DNA from: CAYWRO01 sp964460345
GTDB taxonomy: Bacteria > Planctomycetota > Phycisphaerae > Phycisphaerales > UBA1924
Assembly: GCA_964460345.1 (NCBI GenBank)
Contig: CAYWRO010000029.1
Coordinates: forward strand, 1-42,503
DNA length: 42,503 bases
Direction of reading: 5' to 3'
Shown: one piece after another, positions 15,245 through 24,126 of the stretch
Layout of the letters: the number at the start of each line of letters is the position of its first letter
How positions within the stretch are numbered: position 1 is the first letter of the stretch
Notes under the pieces: model-generated
Databases searched by the model: none
Told to the model about the DNA's origin: nothing
Seen by the model: only the letters and a program-made list of their open reading frames with translations
Program-made: the position numbers and the translations under genes

Positions 15245-16768
15245 ATGGCAGAGGCAAGCGAGCGGTTCATTGTCACGGGGGAAGCGACGGCGATGCTGCC
15301 GGTGGCGAACCGGCGGCCGGCGACCGTGATCGGGACGCCGCGGATCCGCGAGACGTTCGACGATGGGTGCCTTCAGCAGGCGATCAACTCGGCAGCTGCG
15401 CCGGGGGTTTCACGGCTGGTGCTGAATCCGGATGCGCACATCGGCTATGGGACGCCGGTCGGATGTGTGATGACGAGCCCAAGCCACATCTATCCGGGCC
15501 CGGTCGGCGTGGACATCAAGTGCTCCATGAGCCTGCTGCAACTCGATCTACCGGAGAGCGCCGTTCGCGATCGGGCGACGCGGCGGGCGCTGATCAACGC
15601 CATCTGTGAGCGGACCCCGACGGGGACCGGCAAGGGGCAGCGGCACGTTCCCAAGGCCCGTGCCGTCTCTCCGGAGTTGGGCCGTCGCCTGGTGACGCAG
15701 GGGGCTTCGCCGGAGGTGTGCGCGGAGCTTGGCATTCCGGCCGAATGGGCACAGCGGTGTGAAGATGCTGCGCACCTGGGGCATGATGGAACGGCTGATG
15801 CGCTGGTCGAAAGGCTGGAGCGGCTGAAGTCCGATCCGGCGCTCGCATCGATGCAGCGCCGGGTTGGTTCGTTCGCGGATCGCTTTCAAGGGAAGATGCA
15901 GCAGCTCGGCTCCTACGGCGGCGGCAACCACTTTGGCGAATGCGAGGTGGTGCGTGTCGGCGAGTCGGACCGGGCCCGCCAGGTTGCGGAAGTATTCGGG
16001 CTGCGCGATGGGGCCGTAGCGTTCCTCTCGCACTGCGGCTCGCGCGGGTTTGGACATGATCTGGCAGCGGGACAGTTCCGCGCGATGGAGCAGAAGTTCG
16101 CCGATTGGGGCATCCCCCTGCCCGGCGGAGACAAGCAACTCGTGCATGCGCCGCTCGGCTCACCGGAGGCAAACGCGTACCTTGATGACATGGCGCTCGG
16201 TGCGAACTTCGCAACCGTGAACCACCTGCTCATCAATGCGCTCGTGCTGGAGGCGTTTCAGGAGGTCGTTCCCGGCACGCAGGGCCGGCTCGTCTACTTC
16301 ATCAGCCACAACATCGCCCGGCAGGAGCCGATCGACGGCAACCTCGAGTGGGTTCACCGCAAGGGCGCAACGCGCGCCTTCCCGGCAGGACATCCGGGCC
16401 TGCAAGGCACACCTTTCGCCGCCACCGGCCATCCGATTCTGCTGCCGGGCAACCCGCAGGCGGGATCGGCCGTGATGGTCGCGGATCCTGGCGCGGCCGT
16501 CTCGTGCTACAGCGTCAACCACGGGGCAGGCCGCATCATGGGACGCAAGGCGGCTGCCCGGGCGCTCGACCAGGCGAAAATCGATGCCTCCTTCGACCGC
16601 TGCGACATCCTGACCAACTGCCGGACCTATCCGATTGACGAGGCGCCGGCAGCGTACAAGGACTTTGACGAGGTGCTCCAGAGCGTGAAACTGGCCGGGC
16701 TGGCATCGGAGGTGGCGCGGCTGCACGCGCGTTTCGTCATCAAGGACGGCGACAAGGCGGACGACTAA
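15245..16768 (+). CDS. rtcB: RtcB family RNA ligase
   Basis: A 507-aa RtcB ligase, which joins 2',3'-cyclic phosphate and 5'-OH RNA ends using GTP and Mn2+ in tRNA splicing or RNA repair. Motifs are NPDAHIGYGTPVGCVM (D63, H65), GPVGVDIKCSMS (metal Cys93), SYGGGNHFGECE (N228, H229), SHCGSRGFGHD (H263), ISHNIAR (H355), HRKGATRAFP and SVNHGAGRIMGR, where H426 is the guanylated histidine. All catalytic positions are present. It is longer than E. coli RtcB (408 aa), mainly through residues 125-215. The start ATG has GGGAG 8 nt upstream. It lies 110 bp after tRNA-Ala and its terminator, so it is a separate transcript. No rtcA or RNA-repair partner is adjacent. Confidence 0.95.
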   Translation: MAEASERFIVTGEATAMLPVANRRPATVIGTPRIRETFDDGCLQQAINSAAAPGVSRLVLNPDAHIGYGTPVGCVMTSPSHIYPGPVGVDIKCSMSLLQLDLPESAVRDRATRRALINAICERTPTGTGKGQRHVPKARAVSPELGRRLVTQGASPEVCAELGIPAEWAQRCEDAAHLGHDGTADALVERLERLKSDPALASMQRRVGSFADRFQGKMQQLGSYGGGNHFGECEVVRVGESDRARQVAEVFGLRDGAVAFLSHCGSRGFGHDLAAGQFRAMEQKFADWGIPLPGGDKQLVHAPLGSPEANAYLDDMALGANFATVNHLLINALVLEAFQEVVPGTQGRLVYFISHNIARQEPIDGNLEWVHRKGATRAFPAGHPGLQGTPFAATGHPILLPGNPQAGSAVMVADPGAAVSCYSVNHGAGRIMGRKAAARALDQAKIDASFDRCDILTNCRTYPIDEAPAAYKDFDEVLQSVKLAGLASEVARLHARFVIKDGDKADD

Positions 16769-16793
16769 CCCGCGCACCGGCGGGCCGTATCAC

Positions 16794-17342
16794 TCAGTGG
16801 CCACCGGTCAACTCAGGCCGGCTGGTTTCAAAGAGGAACCAGACGCGCTCCTCGGCTTCATCGATCCAGTTCTCGATGAGACTCGCGGTGGCGAGGTCCT
16901 TGTGTTCATCGCAGACGTCGTGGGCTTCGCGAAGACGGGCCGCCAGGTTCTTGTTGTCCTCGCACAGTTCCATGAGCATGTCTGCGGGATCGATAAAGTC
17001 CGCTTCGTTGTCGATGACCCGCTGCAGGCGGTTGATCTCGCCAACCGAGCGCAACGTCGCGCCGCCGATCTTCCGGACGCGCTCAGCGAGCGGATCGATC
17101 ATCTCCAGCAGTTCCCCGCTCTGCTTATCGAACAGCTTGTGGTACTCCCGGAAATGGGGGCCGCTCACATGCCAATGGAAGCTCTTCGTCTTCACGTAGA
17201 GGGCAAACACATCGGCGAGAACGGTGTTCATGGCAATGCTGATCTCCTCTACTGCGCGATCAGACAGGTCGGTCGGCGTCGACAACCGGGCCTGGCGCCG
17301 CCGCTTCAGTTCCCGGTGCTTGTTTGCGGTCGATGGACTCAT
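16794..17342 (-). CDS. dps: Dps family DNA-protection ferritin
   Basis: A 182-aa Dps-type mini-ferritin, which forms a 12-mer that oxidises Fe(II) with hydrogen peroxide and stores iron, protecting DNA in starvation. The inter-subunit ferroxidase ligands are complete: H56 in SFHWHVSGPHFREYHKLFD, H68, D72, D83 and E87 in EMIDPLAERVRKIGG. The first 22 residues (MSPSTANKHRELKRRRQARL and two more) are very basic and could bind DNA, as in E. coli Dps. The start at 17342 has GAGG 8 nt upstream. It lies 90 bp downstream of treZ on the same strand, so stress-linked co-transcription with the trehalose operon is possible. Confidence 0.93.
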   Translation of the reverse strand: MSPSTANKHRELKRRRQARLSTPTDLSDRAVEEISIAMNTVLADVFALYVKTKSFHWHVSGPHFREYHKLFDKQSGELLEMIDPLAERVRKIGGATLRSVGEINRLQRVIDNEADFIDPADMLMELCEDNKNLAARLREAHDVCDEHKDLATASLIENWIDEAEERVWFLFETSRPELTGGH

Positions 17343-17372
17343 GATGCGCCTCGCTGAATCGTGGTGATTGCG

Positions 17373-17388
17373 CCGGTCGCCAGACCGG
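17373..17388 (-). terminator. Hairpin between treZ and dps
   Basis: A perfect 6-bp stem CCGGTC/GACCGG with a 4-nt loop lies in the 90-bp gap between treZ and dps. There is no T-run. It could be a partial terminator or a processing site separating the two. Confidence 0.3.
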
Positions 17389-17432
17389 ACAGGAGCATGT
17401 ATCACAGGCCGCCGCGGTTCATCCCGCCAGCA

Positions 17433-19226
17433 TCAACCCGACCCATTCTCTTCGCGGTCCCATGCCAGCACCACGACGGCCCCGGGTCGCAGAACCGCGC
17501 ATTCGCGATCCACTCGGTTGCCATCGGCGCTGCTGAGAAGGACCCGGCAACGCTCCTGCTCGCCCGCACGAAGCGCCAGAGGAACCTCCACCAGGCGGCC
17601 GTCGCCGGCAAAGCTGCAGACGACCTCCACTCCGCCGCGGCGGAACGCGAGCCACCGTTCTGCCTCATCGAAGCGGACAGCCACCTGCTCTAGCGGGCCC
17701 GCCGCCAGCCCCGGCGTGCTCCGGCGCAGCGCGACCAGTTGCTTGTACCACTGCAGCACCCGGGTGCATCGTTCCTCCTGAGGCTCCGTCCAGTCGAGGA
17801 TGGACCGGCGAAACGTCTCGGCGTTCTGCGGATCAGGAACGTCTTCGGCACGCCACCCGAATGCTTCAAACTCCGCACGACGGCCCTCGCGTACGGCAGT
17901 CGCCAGCGCCGGATCCGAATGGTCAGTGAAGTACTGAAAGGGCCGGCGTGTCCCCCACTCTTCGCCCTGGAACAGCATCGGAACGAATGGTGCAAGCAGG
18001 ACGATTGCCGCCGCGGCGAGAACGCGCTGGTCGTCAACGAGGCTGGCCAGGCGATCACCCGTTGCGCGATTCCCGACCTGATCATGGTTCTGGATATAGC
18101 CGAGGAACCGATCGCCGGGCAGGGATCCGGCCGCAGAGGTGATCGGACGCCCGTGGCGTCGCTGCCGGAATGCCGAGTACACGCCATCGTAGACGAAGGC
18201 CCGCCGAAGCGCCGTCGCAAGGTGCGCAATCGCGCCGAAGTCAGCGTAGTAGCCGCTGCGCTCGCCCGTGAGGACCGCATGCAGCGCGTGATGGAAATCG
18301 TCGCTCCACTGTGCATCGCATCCGAAGCCGCCCGCTTCAACCGAACGCACGAGGCGCGGATCATTCAGATCGCTCTCGGCGATGATCACGAGCTGGCGGC
18401 CTTCGGCGGCCTCCAGCAAGCGCACTTCACGGCAGAGTTGCTCGAGCAGATGCACGGCGGAGCGATCGTGAAACGCGTGCACGGCGTCCAGCCGCAGGGC
18501 ATCGAAGCGGTAGTCCCGCAGCCACATCAACGCGTTGTCGCAGATGAAGCGGCGGACATCGTCGCTGCCGGGACCGTCCAGGTTGATCGCCGGCCCCCAC
18601 GGCGTGCTGTAGCTCTCCGAGAAGTACGGCCCGAACTCCGCAAGATAGTTCCCGCTGGGACCGAGATGGTTGTAGACCACGTCGAGAATGACGGCCAACC
18701 CTCGCTCGTGGCAGGCATCCACGAAGCGCTTGAGCCCATTGGGGCCCTCCGGGCCGGTCCAGGCCGGGTGCGGAGCATACCAGCAGACGCCGTCGTATCC
18801 CCATCCGTGCTGCCCATCAAAGGCGTTCACCGGCATCAGTTCGACGTGCGTCACGCCAAGATCCACCAGGTGATCGAGCCGTTGAATCGCACCCGCGAGC
18901 GTTCCGTCAGGCGTGAAGGTGCCGATGTGCAACTCATAGAGAACAGCCGAGGAGAGCGGCGGGGCGCAGAAGCGCCCGATGCGCCACACATAGCTTCTTT
19001 GGTGAAACACGCGCGAGAATCCGTGCACACCGTCGGGCTGGTCCAGTGATCGAGGATCCGGCCGCGGCGGGCCGTCATCGAGCGCGAACGCGTACCGGAC
19101 GCCGGCCCCCGCTTCGGGGACATCCACGCGCCACCAGCCACGGGCCTGCGACGACATCGCCACCCGCCGGTCCTCCAGGACAAGCGCGACCTGCTTCGCC
19201 CGCGGAGCCCACACCTCAAACAGCAT
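17433..19226 (-). CDS. treZ: Malto-oligosyltrehalose trehalohydrolase
   Basis: A 597-aa GH13 enzyme that cleaves trehalose from the end of maltooligosyltrehalose, the last step of the TreY/TreZ pathway. An N-terminal CBM48-like domain (MLFEVWAPRAKQVALVLED) leads to the barrel with YELHIGTFTPDGTL, HVELMPVNAFDGQHGWGYDG and LDVVYNHLGPSGNY. Catalytic residues are D247 (FDALRLDAVHAF), E284 (IIAESDLNDP) and D382 (IQNHDQVGNR). FQGEEWGTRRPFQYFTDH and the C-terminal beta domain follow. Length is normal. The ATG at 19226 overlaps the end of treY by 11 bp; the frame upstream of it is treY shadow. It is the last gene of the malQ-glgX-treY-treZ run. Confidence 0.95.
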   Translation of the reverse strand: MLFEVWAPRAKQVALVLEDRRVAMSSQARGWWRVDVPEAGAGVRYAFALDDGPPRPDPRSLDQPDGVHGFSRVFHQRSYVWRIGRFCAPPLSSAVLYELHIGTFTPDGTLAGAIQRLDHLVDLGVTHVELMPVNAFDGQHGWGYDGVCWYAPHPAWTGPEGPNGLKRFVDACHERGLAVILDVVYNHLGPSGNYLAEFGPYFSESYSTPWGPAINLDGPGSDDVRRFICDNALMWLRDYRFDALRLDAVHAFHDRSAVHLLEQLCREVRLLEAAEGRQLVIIAESDLNDPRLVRSVEAGGFGCDAQWSDDFHHALHAVLTGERSGYYADFGAIAHLATALRRAFVYDGVYSAFRQRRHGRPITSAAGSLPGDRFLGYIQNHDQVGNRATGDRLASLVDDQRVLAAAAIVLLAPFVPMLFQGEEWGTRRPFQYFTDHSDPALATAVREGRRAEFEAFGWRAEDVPDPQNAETFRRSILDWTEPQEERCTRVLQWYKQLVALRRSTPGLAAGPLEQVAVRFDEAERWLAFRRGGVEVVCSFAGDGRLVEVPLALRAGEQERCRVLLSSADGNRVDRECAVLRPGAVVVLAWDREENGSG

Positions 19227-22002
19227 CCGTAGACTCCACGAGCAGCGCAACCGGAGCCTCGGCCAGAAGCTCCCCGACGCGGCACTCTCCCGGGCCAACG
19301 CGGCCGCCCGCCAGCACGTGAGACCAGGCGTCCGAGTCGAGCGGAGGAGGGATGCTGATGGCGGTGTTTCCCCAGCCCGCCGGATCATCCTCGCCCGACG
19401 CCTCAGGTCCACCCACGGAGCGAGCCCGGGCGACGCTTAAGCAGGGCGCCACGACCAATGCCCGCGGCCCTTCCGAGTCGCCGCGGGCGTACGCGATGAC
19501 ATGCCGCTCGAACCGGCCACTCACAAACAGCGGCGTGTAGCTGGACCGCTTTGCAAACGCCGCCTGAAACCGCGCGCGGTGACGGAGCACCTGAGCGGTC
19601 AGCCACAGCTTGGCGCGACCAGGATCGTCCGATTCGTCCAACGTCCCCCAGATCTGCCCCGGCGACGTCGACTCCAGCTCGCTCAGCAGCCCGCGCCGGA
19701 GTGCGAAGTCCACGGGCCGTCGGTTGTCGGGATCGACGAGGCTCAAGTCCCACAGGTCGCACCCCTGATAGATGTCGGGCACGCCTGGACAGGTGAGTTT
19801 GAGAAGCGTCTGCACCAGGCTGTTGACACGCCCTGGCCGCAGGATCTGCCCGACAAAAACCTTCACCTCATTGATGAACGTTCGATTCGCCATGACGTTG
19901 CGCACGAAGGCGTCGAGTTGAGACTCATACCTCTCATTGACGTGCAGCCAAGACGTCCACACCTTCGCCTCGCGTGCCGCCTTGCGCATGAAACGGGACA
20001 CGCGTTCTACATCGATGGGCCAGGCTCCCGCCAGTGTCTGATAGAGCAGATACTCCTCACGCCCCGCCGGCACGCCGCCCCGTTCCTCGCGGGCGTGCTC
20101 GTTGAGCCGCCTCCATCGCCGGACGGTTTGGGCCCATTCTTCCGGGATCTCGCTGAGCACGGCCAGCCGCGCACGAACGTCTTCGCTGCGCTTCGTGTCG
20201 TGCGTCGAGGTCGCCAGCATCGTCTCAGGCCAGCGCCGTGCGCGGGCCATGTTTCGAGCGTGGAAACGGCCGGGTGTGATACCGAAGCGACTCGGGTCTC
20301 CCCCTACTTCATTCAGCGCGACGAAGGCGACGTACCGGTAGAACGCCGTATCCTCCACTCCCTTGGCCATCGCCGGGCTTGAGTACTGCTGGAAACGGTA
20401 AACGAACTCCCCTTCGAGCGACCGCCTGTCGCGCGCAACCGGCGAGCGCAGCCGCAGCAGAAGAATGTCCCTGATCGCTCCGAGCGGATCCGGCGTCAGC
20501 TCCGGCCGGCGGCGCTCCGCGTGGCCGCGAGCCGTCCAGATCCGCTCTGCATCGCCTGGTGACACCTCCGGCGAGCCCGGCACCACGTACGTCCGATACA
20601 CCGGCATGCACGCGGCGAGCAGCCCGATCGCTTCCCGGAGTCTCACCGGCCTGTCTCGAAGCCGCGGCTGCACCTTGGACAGATGCAGCGCCAGACGAGT
20701 GAGCCGCGTCAGGTCCGCGGCGAGGATCTTGCGTGCGGCGTAGAGCTTGGCCTCAAACGCCACCTCGCCGTACTCCTCGTGCGCCCCCGTCACCTCTGCG
20801 TACAGCGCGCGAAACAGTCGCTCACCCCGCCCGTCGATCAGCACGCCGAGGCAGTCATTCAGGAAGTCGTACCCCGTCGTTCCGGCCACGGGCCAGGGAG
20901 GCAGCAGCTCATCGCTCTCGAGAATCTTCTCGAGCACGATCCATGCCTCCGGCGCGGCCTGTCGCAATTGGGCGGTGTACGCCGCGGGATCGCGGAGACC
21001 GTCCGGATGATCAACCCGCAGGCCATCAACCCGGCCGGACCGTACCAGCTCGCAGATCAGGCCATGTGTTCGCTCGAACACGGCCGGATCCTCCACGCGA
21101 ACACCAATGAGCGTGTTGATATCGAAGAATCGGCGATATCCAATCTCGCGAGCGCTCTCCCGCCAGTGCACCAGGCGATACACCTGCCGAGTGAGCACCT
21201 CGTTCAACCGGTCCAAGTCGCCCGAGATGAAGGCCAGTTCCGCATCGACCGCTTCGGCGATGCGGGGTTCGCCAACCATAAGTTCGTTCAACGCGGCCTC
21301 GAGGCGTGCGATGCGGTCATCGATCGATAGGGTCACCGGCGGAGCATCGGCCGCGTCGGCCCCTGGCGCTGGCGCGGCCCCCTGGTCGAGCGAACGCATC
21401 GCGGCGTCAATCTCATGGAGCCGCGCGGCAACCTCGGGATCCGCGCGTTCGGAAGCCCCGCGCAGGATGGTGGCGATGGTCGACGGCGAGAGTGGAAGCC
21501 GGTGATCGTGGTAGTGAACCTCGATCGCCCCCTCCTTTCGGCCGAGTGCAAGCTCCCCGCGGACATACACCTCTTCCACCTCGCCCCCGAGAATGGGAAG
21601 GGCGATGCCGCCGCCCGGACGCATGGCCCTCTCCCAATCGACGTCAAACACGCGGGCCCATGGGCTTGCCGTGCCGAACCGCAGCACGCTCCACCACCAG
21701 CGATTCTCTGGTCCCGAGATGTCCAGGTGGTTGGGAACAATGTCGAGAACAATGCCGAGCCCCGCGGCACTGCAAGCCGCGCTGAGGGCGTCAAAGCCGT
21801 CCCTGCCGCCGCGGTCTGCATCGAACCGGTCCGGATCGGTGCAGTCGTACCCGTGCGTGCTCCCCGGCGCGGCCTGCAGAATCGGCGACAGGTACACATG
21901 CGACACCCCGAGCGCAGCGAGGTACTCGACGACGTCCGCGGCGTCGTGCAACGTGAAGCCGCGGTGCACCTGGAGCCGATACGTGGCGCGCGGCGTGGTC
22001 AT
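19216..22002 (-). CDS. treY: Malto-oligosyltrehalose synthase
   Basis: A 928-aa GH13 enzyme that rearranges the reducing-end alpha-1,4 bond of maltodextrins into alpha,alpha-1,1, making maltooligosyltrehalose. It starts ATYRLQVHRGFTLHDAADVVEYLAALGVSHVYLSPI, followed by STHGYDCTDP and VLDIVPNHLDISGPENRWWW. The nucleophile is D331 (GLRVDHPDGLRDP) and the acid/base E358 (WIVLEKILESDE). TSTHDTKRSEDVRARL and CPGVPDIYQGCDLWDLSLVDPDNRRPVD close the barrel. The long helical insert after the first strands (about 165-300) is normal for TreY. Its ATG overlaps the stop of glgX by 4 bp (ATGA), showing tight coupling. Confidence 0.96.
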   Translation of the reverse strand: MTTPRATYRLQVHRGFTLHDAADVVEYLAALGVSHVYLSPILQAAPGSTHGYDCTDPDRFDADRGGRDGFDALSAACSAAGLGIVLDIVPNHLDISGPENRWWWSVLRFGTASPWARVFDVDWERAMRPGGGIALPILGGEVEEVYVRGELALGRKEGAIEVHYHDHRLPLSPSTIATILRGASERADPEVAARLHEIDAAMRSLDQGAAPAPGADAADAPPVTLSIDDRIARLEAALNELMVGEPRIAEAVDAELAFISGDLDRLNEVLTRQVYRLVHWRESAREIGYRRFFDINTLIGVRVEDPAVFERTHGLICELVRSGRVDGLRVDHPDGLRDPAAYTAQLRQAAPEAWIVLEKILESDELLPPWPVAGTTGYDFLNDCLGVLIDGRGERLFRALYAEVTGAHEEYGEVAFEAKLYAARKILAADLTRLTRLALHLSKVQPRLRDRPVRLREAIGLLAACMPVYRTYVVPGSPEVSPGDAERIWTARGHAERRRPELTPDPLGAIRDILLLRLRSPVARDRRSLEGEFVYRFQQYSSPAMAKGVEDTAFYRYVAFVALNEVGGDPSRFGITPGRFHARNMARARRWPETMLATSTHDTKRSEDVRARLAVLSEIPEEWAQTVRRWRRLNEHAREERGGVPAGREEYLLYQTLAGAWPIDVERVSRFMRKAAREAKVWTSWLHVNERYESQLDAFVRNVMANRTFINEVKVFVGQILRPGRVNSLVQTLLKLTCPGVPDIYQGCDLWDLSLVDPDNRRPVDFALRRGLLSELESTSPGQIWGTLDESDDPGRAKLWLTAQVLRHRARFQAAFAKRSSYTPLFVSGRFERHVIAYARGDSEGPRALVVAPCLSVARARSVGGPEASGEDDPAGWGNTAISIPPPLDSDAWSHVLAGGRVGPGECRVGELLAEAPVALLVESTDAV

Positions 22003-24122
22003 GACTCTGCGGACCGGCGCAGGACGACCATGCTCCGACCGCGGACGGGCAACACGTCGCCGGCGATGAGCGCATCCCCTTCCGACTCAGCCTCATCCGC
22101 GATCTCGCCGGTAAAGGTGTCGATCACCACGTACCACTGGAAGTGCGGGAGCAGTTCCGGGATCGTGAACTGCAGCGAGTCAGCCGCGGCATTGAACATG
22201 ATCAGAATGTCGTCATCGATGATCGGCCGGCCGAAGGCATCCATCGACTGAATGCCTCTGCCGTTCAAGTACACCGTGAGCGTCTGGGCGTATCCCGTCT
22301 CCCAGTGCTCCTCGGTCATTTCCTCGCCCATATGGGTACACCATCGAATGTCGGGCAGTTCGCTCGTACGAACCGGCCGGCCGCGAAACCAGTGCTTTCG
22401 ACCGAGCGCTGGATGGCTGCGAACGAACCCGATCAATCCCTGCGTGAACGCCAGCAGGTCCTCGTCGACGTTCTGCCAGTTCATCCACGCAACGTCGTTG
22501 TCCTGGCAGTAGGCGTTGTTGTTCCCACGCTGGGTGCGCCCGATCTCATCCCCATGAGAGAGCATGGCCACCCCCTCGCTCAGCAGGAGCGTGGCCAGGA
22601 AGTTCCGCTGCTGGCGGGCCCGCAGGCGCAGCACACCCTCGTCGTCCGTTTCTCCCTCGGCGCCACAGTTCCAGGAGCGGTTCTCGTTCTCCCCGTCCTT
22701 GCCCTCCTCTCCATTGGCGTCGTTGTGTTTCTCGTTGTAGCTGACGAGATCGCGCAGCGTGAAGCCGTCGTGGGCCGTGACGAAGTTGATGCTTGCGTAC
22801 GGCCGGCGCCCGGTCTCCTCGTACAGATCAGCGGATCCGGTAAATCGGCAGGCGAACTCGCCCAGCGTGGCGGGCTCGCCGCGCCAGAAGTCACGGACCG
22901 TGTCGCGGTACTTGCCGTTCCATTCACTCCACAGCGGCGGAAAGTTGCCGACCTGGTACCCGCCCTCGCCCAGGTCCCACGGCTCGGCGATAAGCTTGGC
23001 CTGGCTGATGACCGGATCCTGCTGAATGATGTCAAAGAAGGCGGACAGCCGGTCGACATCGTGCAACTCCCGAGCCAGCGTCGAGGCCAGATCGAAGCGG
23101 AAGCCGTCGACGTGCATCTCCGTGATCCAGTAGCGCAGCGAATCCATGATGAGCTGCAGAACACGGGGATGGCGCATGTTCAGGCTGTTGCCGCACCCGG
23201 TGTAATCCATGTAATAGCGAGGATCCTCCGGCGAGAGGCGGTAGTACGCTTCATTGTCGAGCCCGCGCAGGCTCAGCGTCGGGCCTTCGTGGTTTCCCTC
23301 GCAGGTGTGGTTGTACACGACGTCGAGAATGACCTCAATGCCGGCACCGTGCAGGATCTTGACCATCTGCTTGAACTCGCCGACCACGTCTTCCGGGCGC
23401 TGGCCGCGGGCGGCGTACTCGCAGTGCGGCGCAAAGTACCCAAGGGAGTTGTACCCCCAGTAGTTGCGCAGCCCTTTCTCAACCAGGTTCCCGTCGTGGA
23501 TGAACTGGTGCACCGGCATCAGCTCGACGGCCGTTACCCCGAGATTGGTCAGATGCTCAATGGCCGCGGGGTGGGCCAGGCCCGTGTAGGTGCCGCGGAG
23601 GGGCTCCGGGATGTCCGGGTGCTGTGCCGTAAAGCCCTTGACATGCAGTTCGTAGACGATCGTCTCGTCCCACGGCGTGCGCAGGGGGCGGTCGTCCCCC
23701 CAGTCGAAGAACTGCGACGCGACAATGGATCGCGGAACAAATGGCGCGCTGTCGTCATCACTTCGCACATCCGGCTTGCCGAGTTGGTGGGCAAACACCC
23801 CCGGCGACCATGTCACGCCCCCCTCGATCGCCCGGGCGTAGGGATCTACAAGCAGCTTGGCGGGGTTGCATCGCAGGCCTTCGGCCGGATTCCACGGGCC
23901 GTGCACGCGAAAGCCGTATCGCTGGCCGACCTTGGCTGTCGGCACGTAACCGTGCCAGCAGAAGCCGGTCATTTCCGGCAGGTCGACGTTGGTCACGCCA
24001 CCGTCGTCGTCGTAGAGACATAACTCCACGCGCTCGGCCACTTCGGAGAAGACTGAGAAGTTCGTCCCCACCCCGTCAAATGAGGCGCCGAATGGAAGTG
24101 GTTTGCCCGGCCAGATCTCCAT
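21999..24122 (-). CDS. glgX: Glycogen debranching enzyme (isoamylase type)
   Basis: A 707-aa GH13 isoamylase-type debranching enzyme (GlgX/TreX) that hydrolyses alpha-1,6 branches of glycogen and supplies linear chains to TreY. The CBM48 domain is in PLPFGASFDGVGTNFSVFSE and GYVPTAKVGQRYGFRVHGPW. The barrel has YELHVKGFTAQHPDIPE, AVELMPVHQF, NYWGYNSLGYFAPH and VILDVVYNHTCEGN. Catalytic residues are D344 (DGFRFDLASTLARE), E380 (LIAEPWDLGEGGYQVG) and D452 (FVTAHDGFTL). The ATG at 24122 has AGAGGG about 8 nt upstream and lies 4 bp after the malQ stop; an in-frame ATG at 24140 would overlap malQ and has no Shine-Dalgarno. Confidence 0.96.
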   Translation of the reverse strand: MEIWPGKPLPFGASFDGVGTNFSVFSEVAERVELCLYDDDGGVTNVDLPEMTGFCWHGYVPTAKVGQRYGFRVHGPWNPAEGLRCNPAKLLVDPYARAIEGGVTWSPGVFAHQLGKPDVRSDDDSAPFVPRSIVASQFFDWGDDRPLRTPWDETIVYELHVKGFTAQHPDIPEPLRGTYTGLAHPAAIEHLTNLGVTAVELMPVHQFIHDGNLVEKGLRNYWGYNSLGYFAPHCEYAARGQRPEDVVGEFKQMVKILHGAGIEVILDVVYNHTCEGNHEGPTLSLRGLDNEAYYRLSPEDPRYYMDYTGCGNSLNMRHPRVLQLIMDSLRYWITEMHVDGFRFDLASTLARELHDVDRLSAFFDIIQQDPVISQAKLIAEPWDLGEGGYQVGNFPPLWSEWNGKYRDTVRDFWRGEPATLGEFACRFTGSADLYEETGRRPYASINFVTAHDGFTLRDLVSYNEKHNDANGEEGKDGENENRSWNCGAEGETDDEGVLRLRARQQRNFLATLLLSEGVAMLSHGDEIGRTQRGNNNAYCQDNDVAWMNWQNVDEDLLAFTQGLIGFVRSHPALGRKHWFRGRPVRTSELPDIRWCTHMGEEMTEEHWETGYAQTLTVYLNGRGIQSMDAFGRPIIDDDILIMFNAAADSLQFTIPELLPHFQWYVVIDTFTGEIADEAESEGDALIAGDVLPVRGRSMVVLRRSAES

Positions 24123-24126
24123 GCGC

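Noticed and set aside
22143..24023. 626-codon plus-strand frame
   Set aside because: Antisense of glgX; valine/arginine-rich shadow of a long GC-rich gene.
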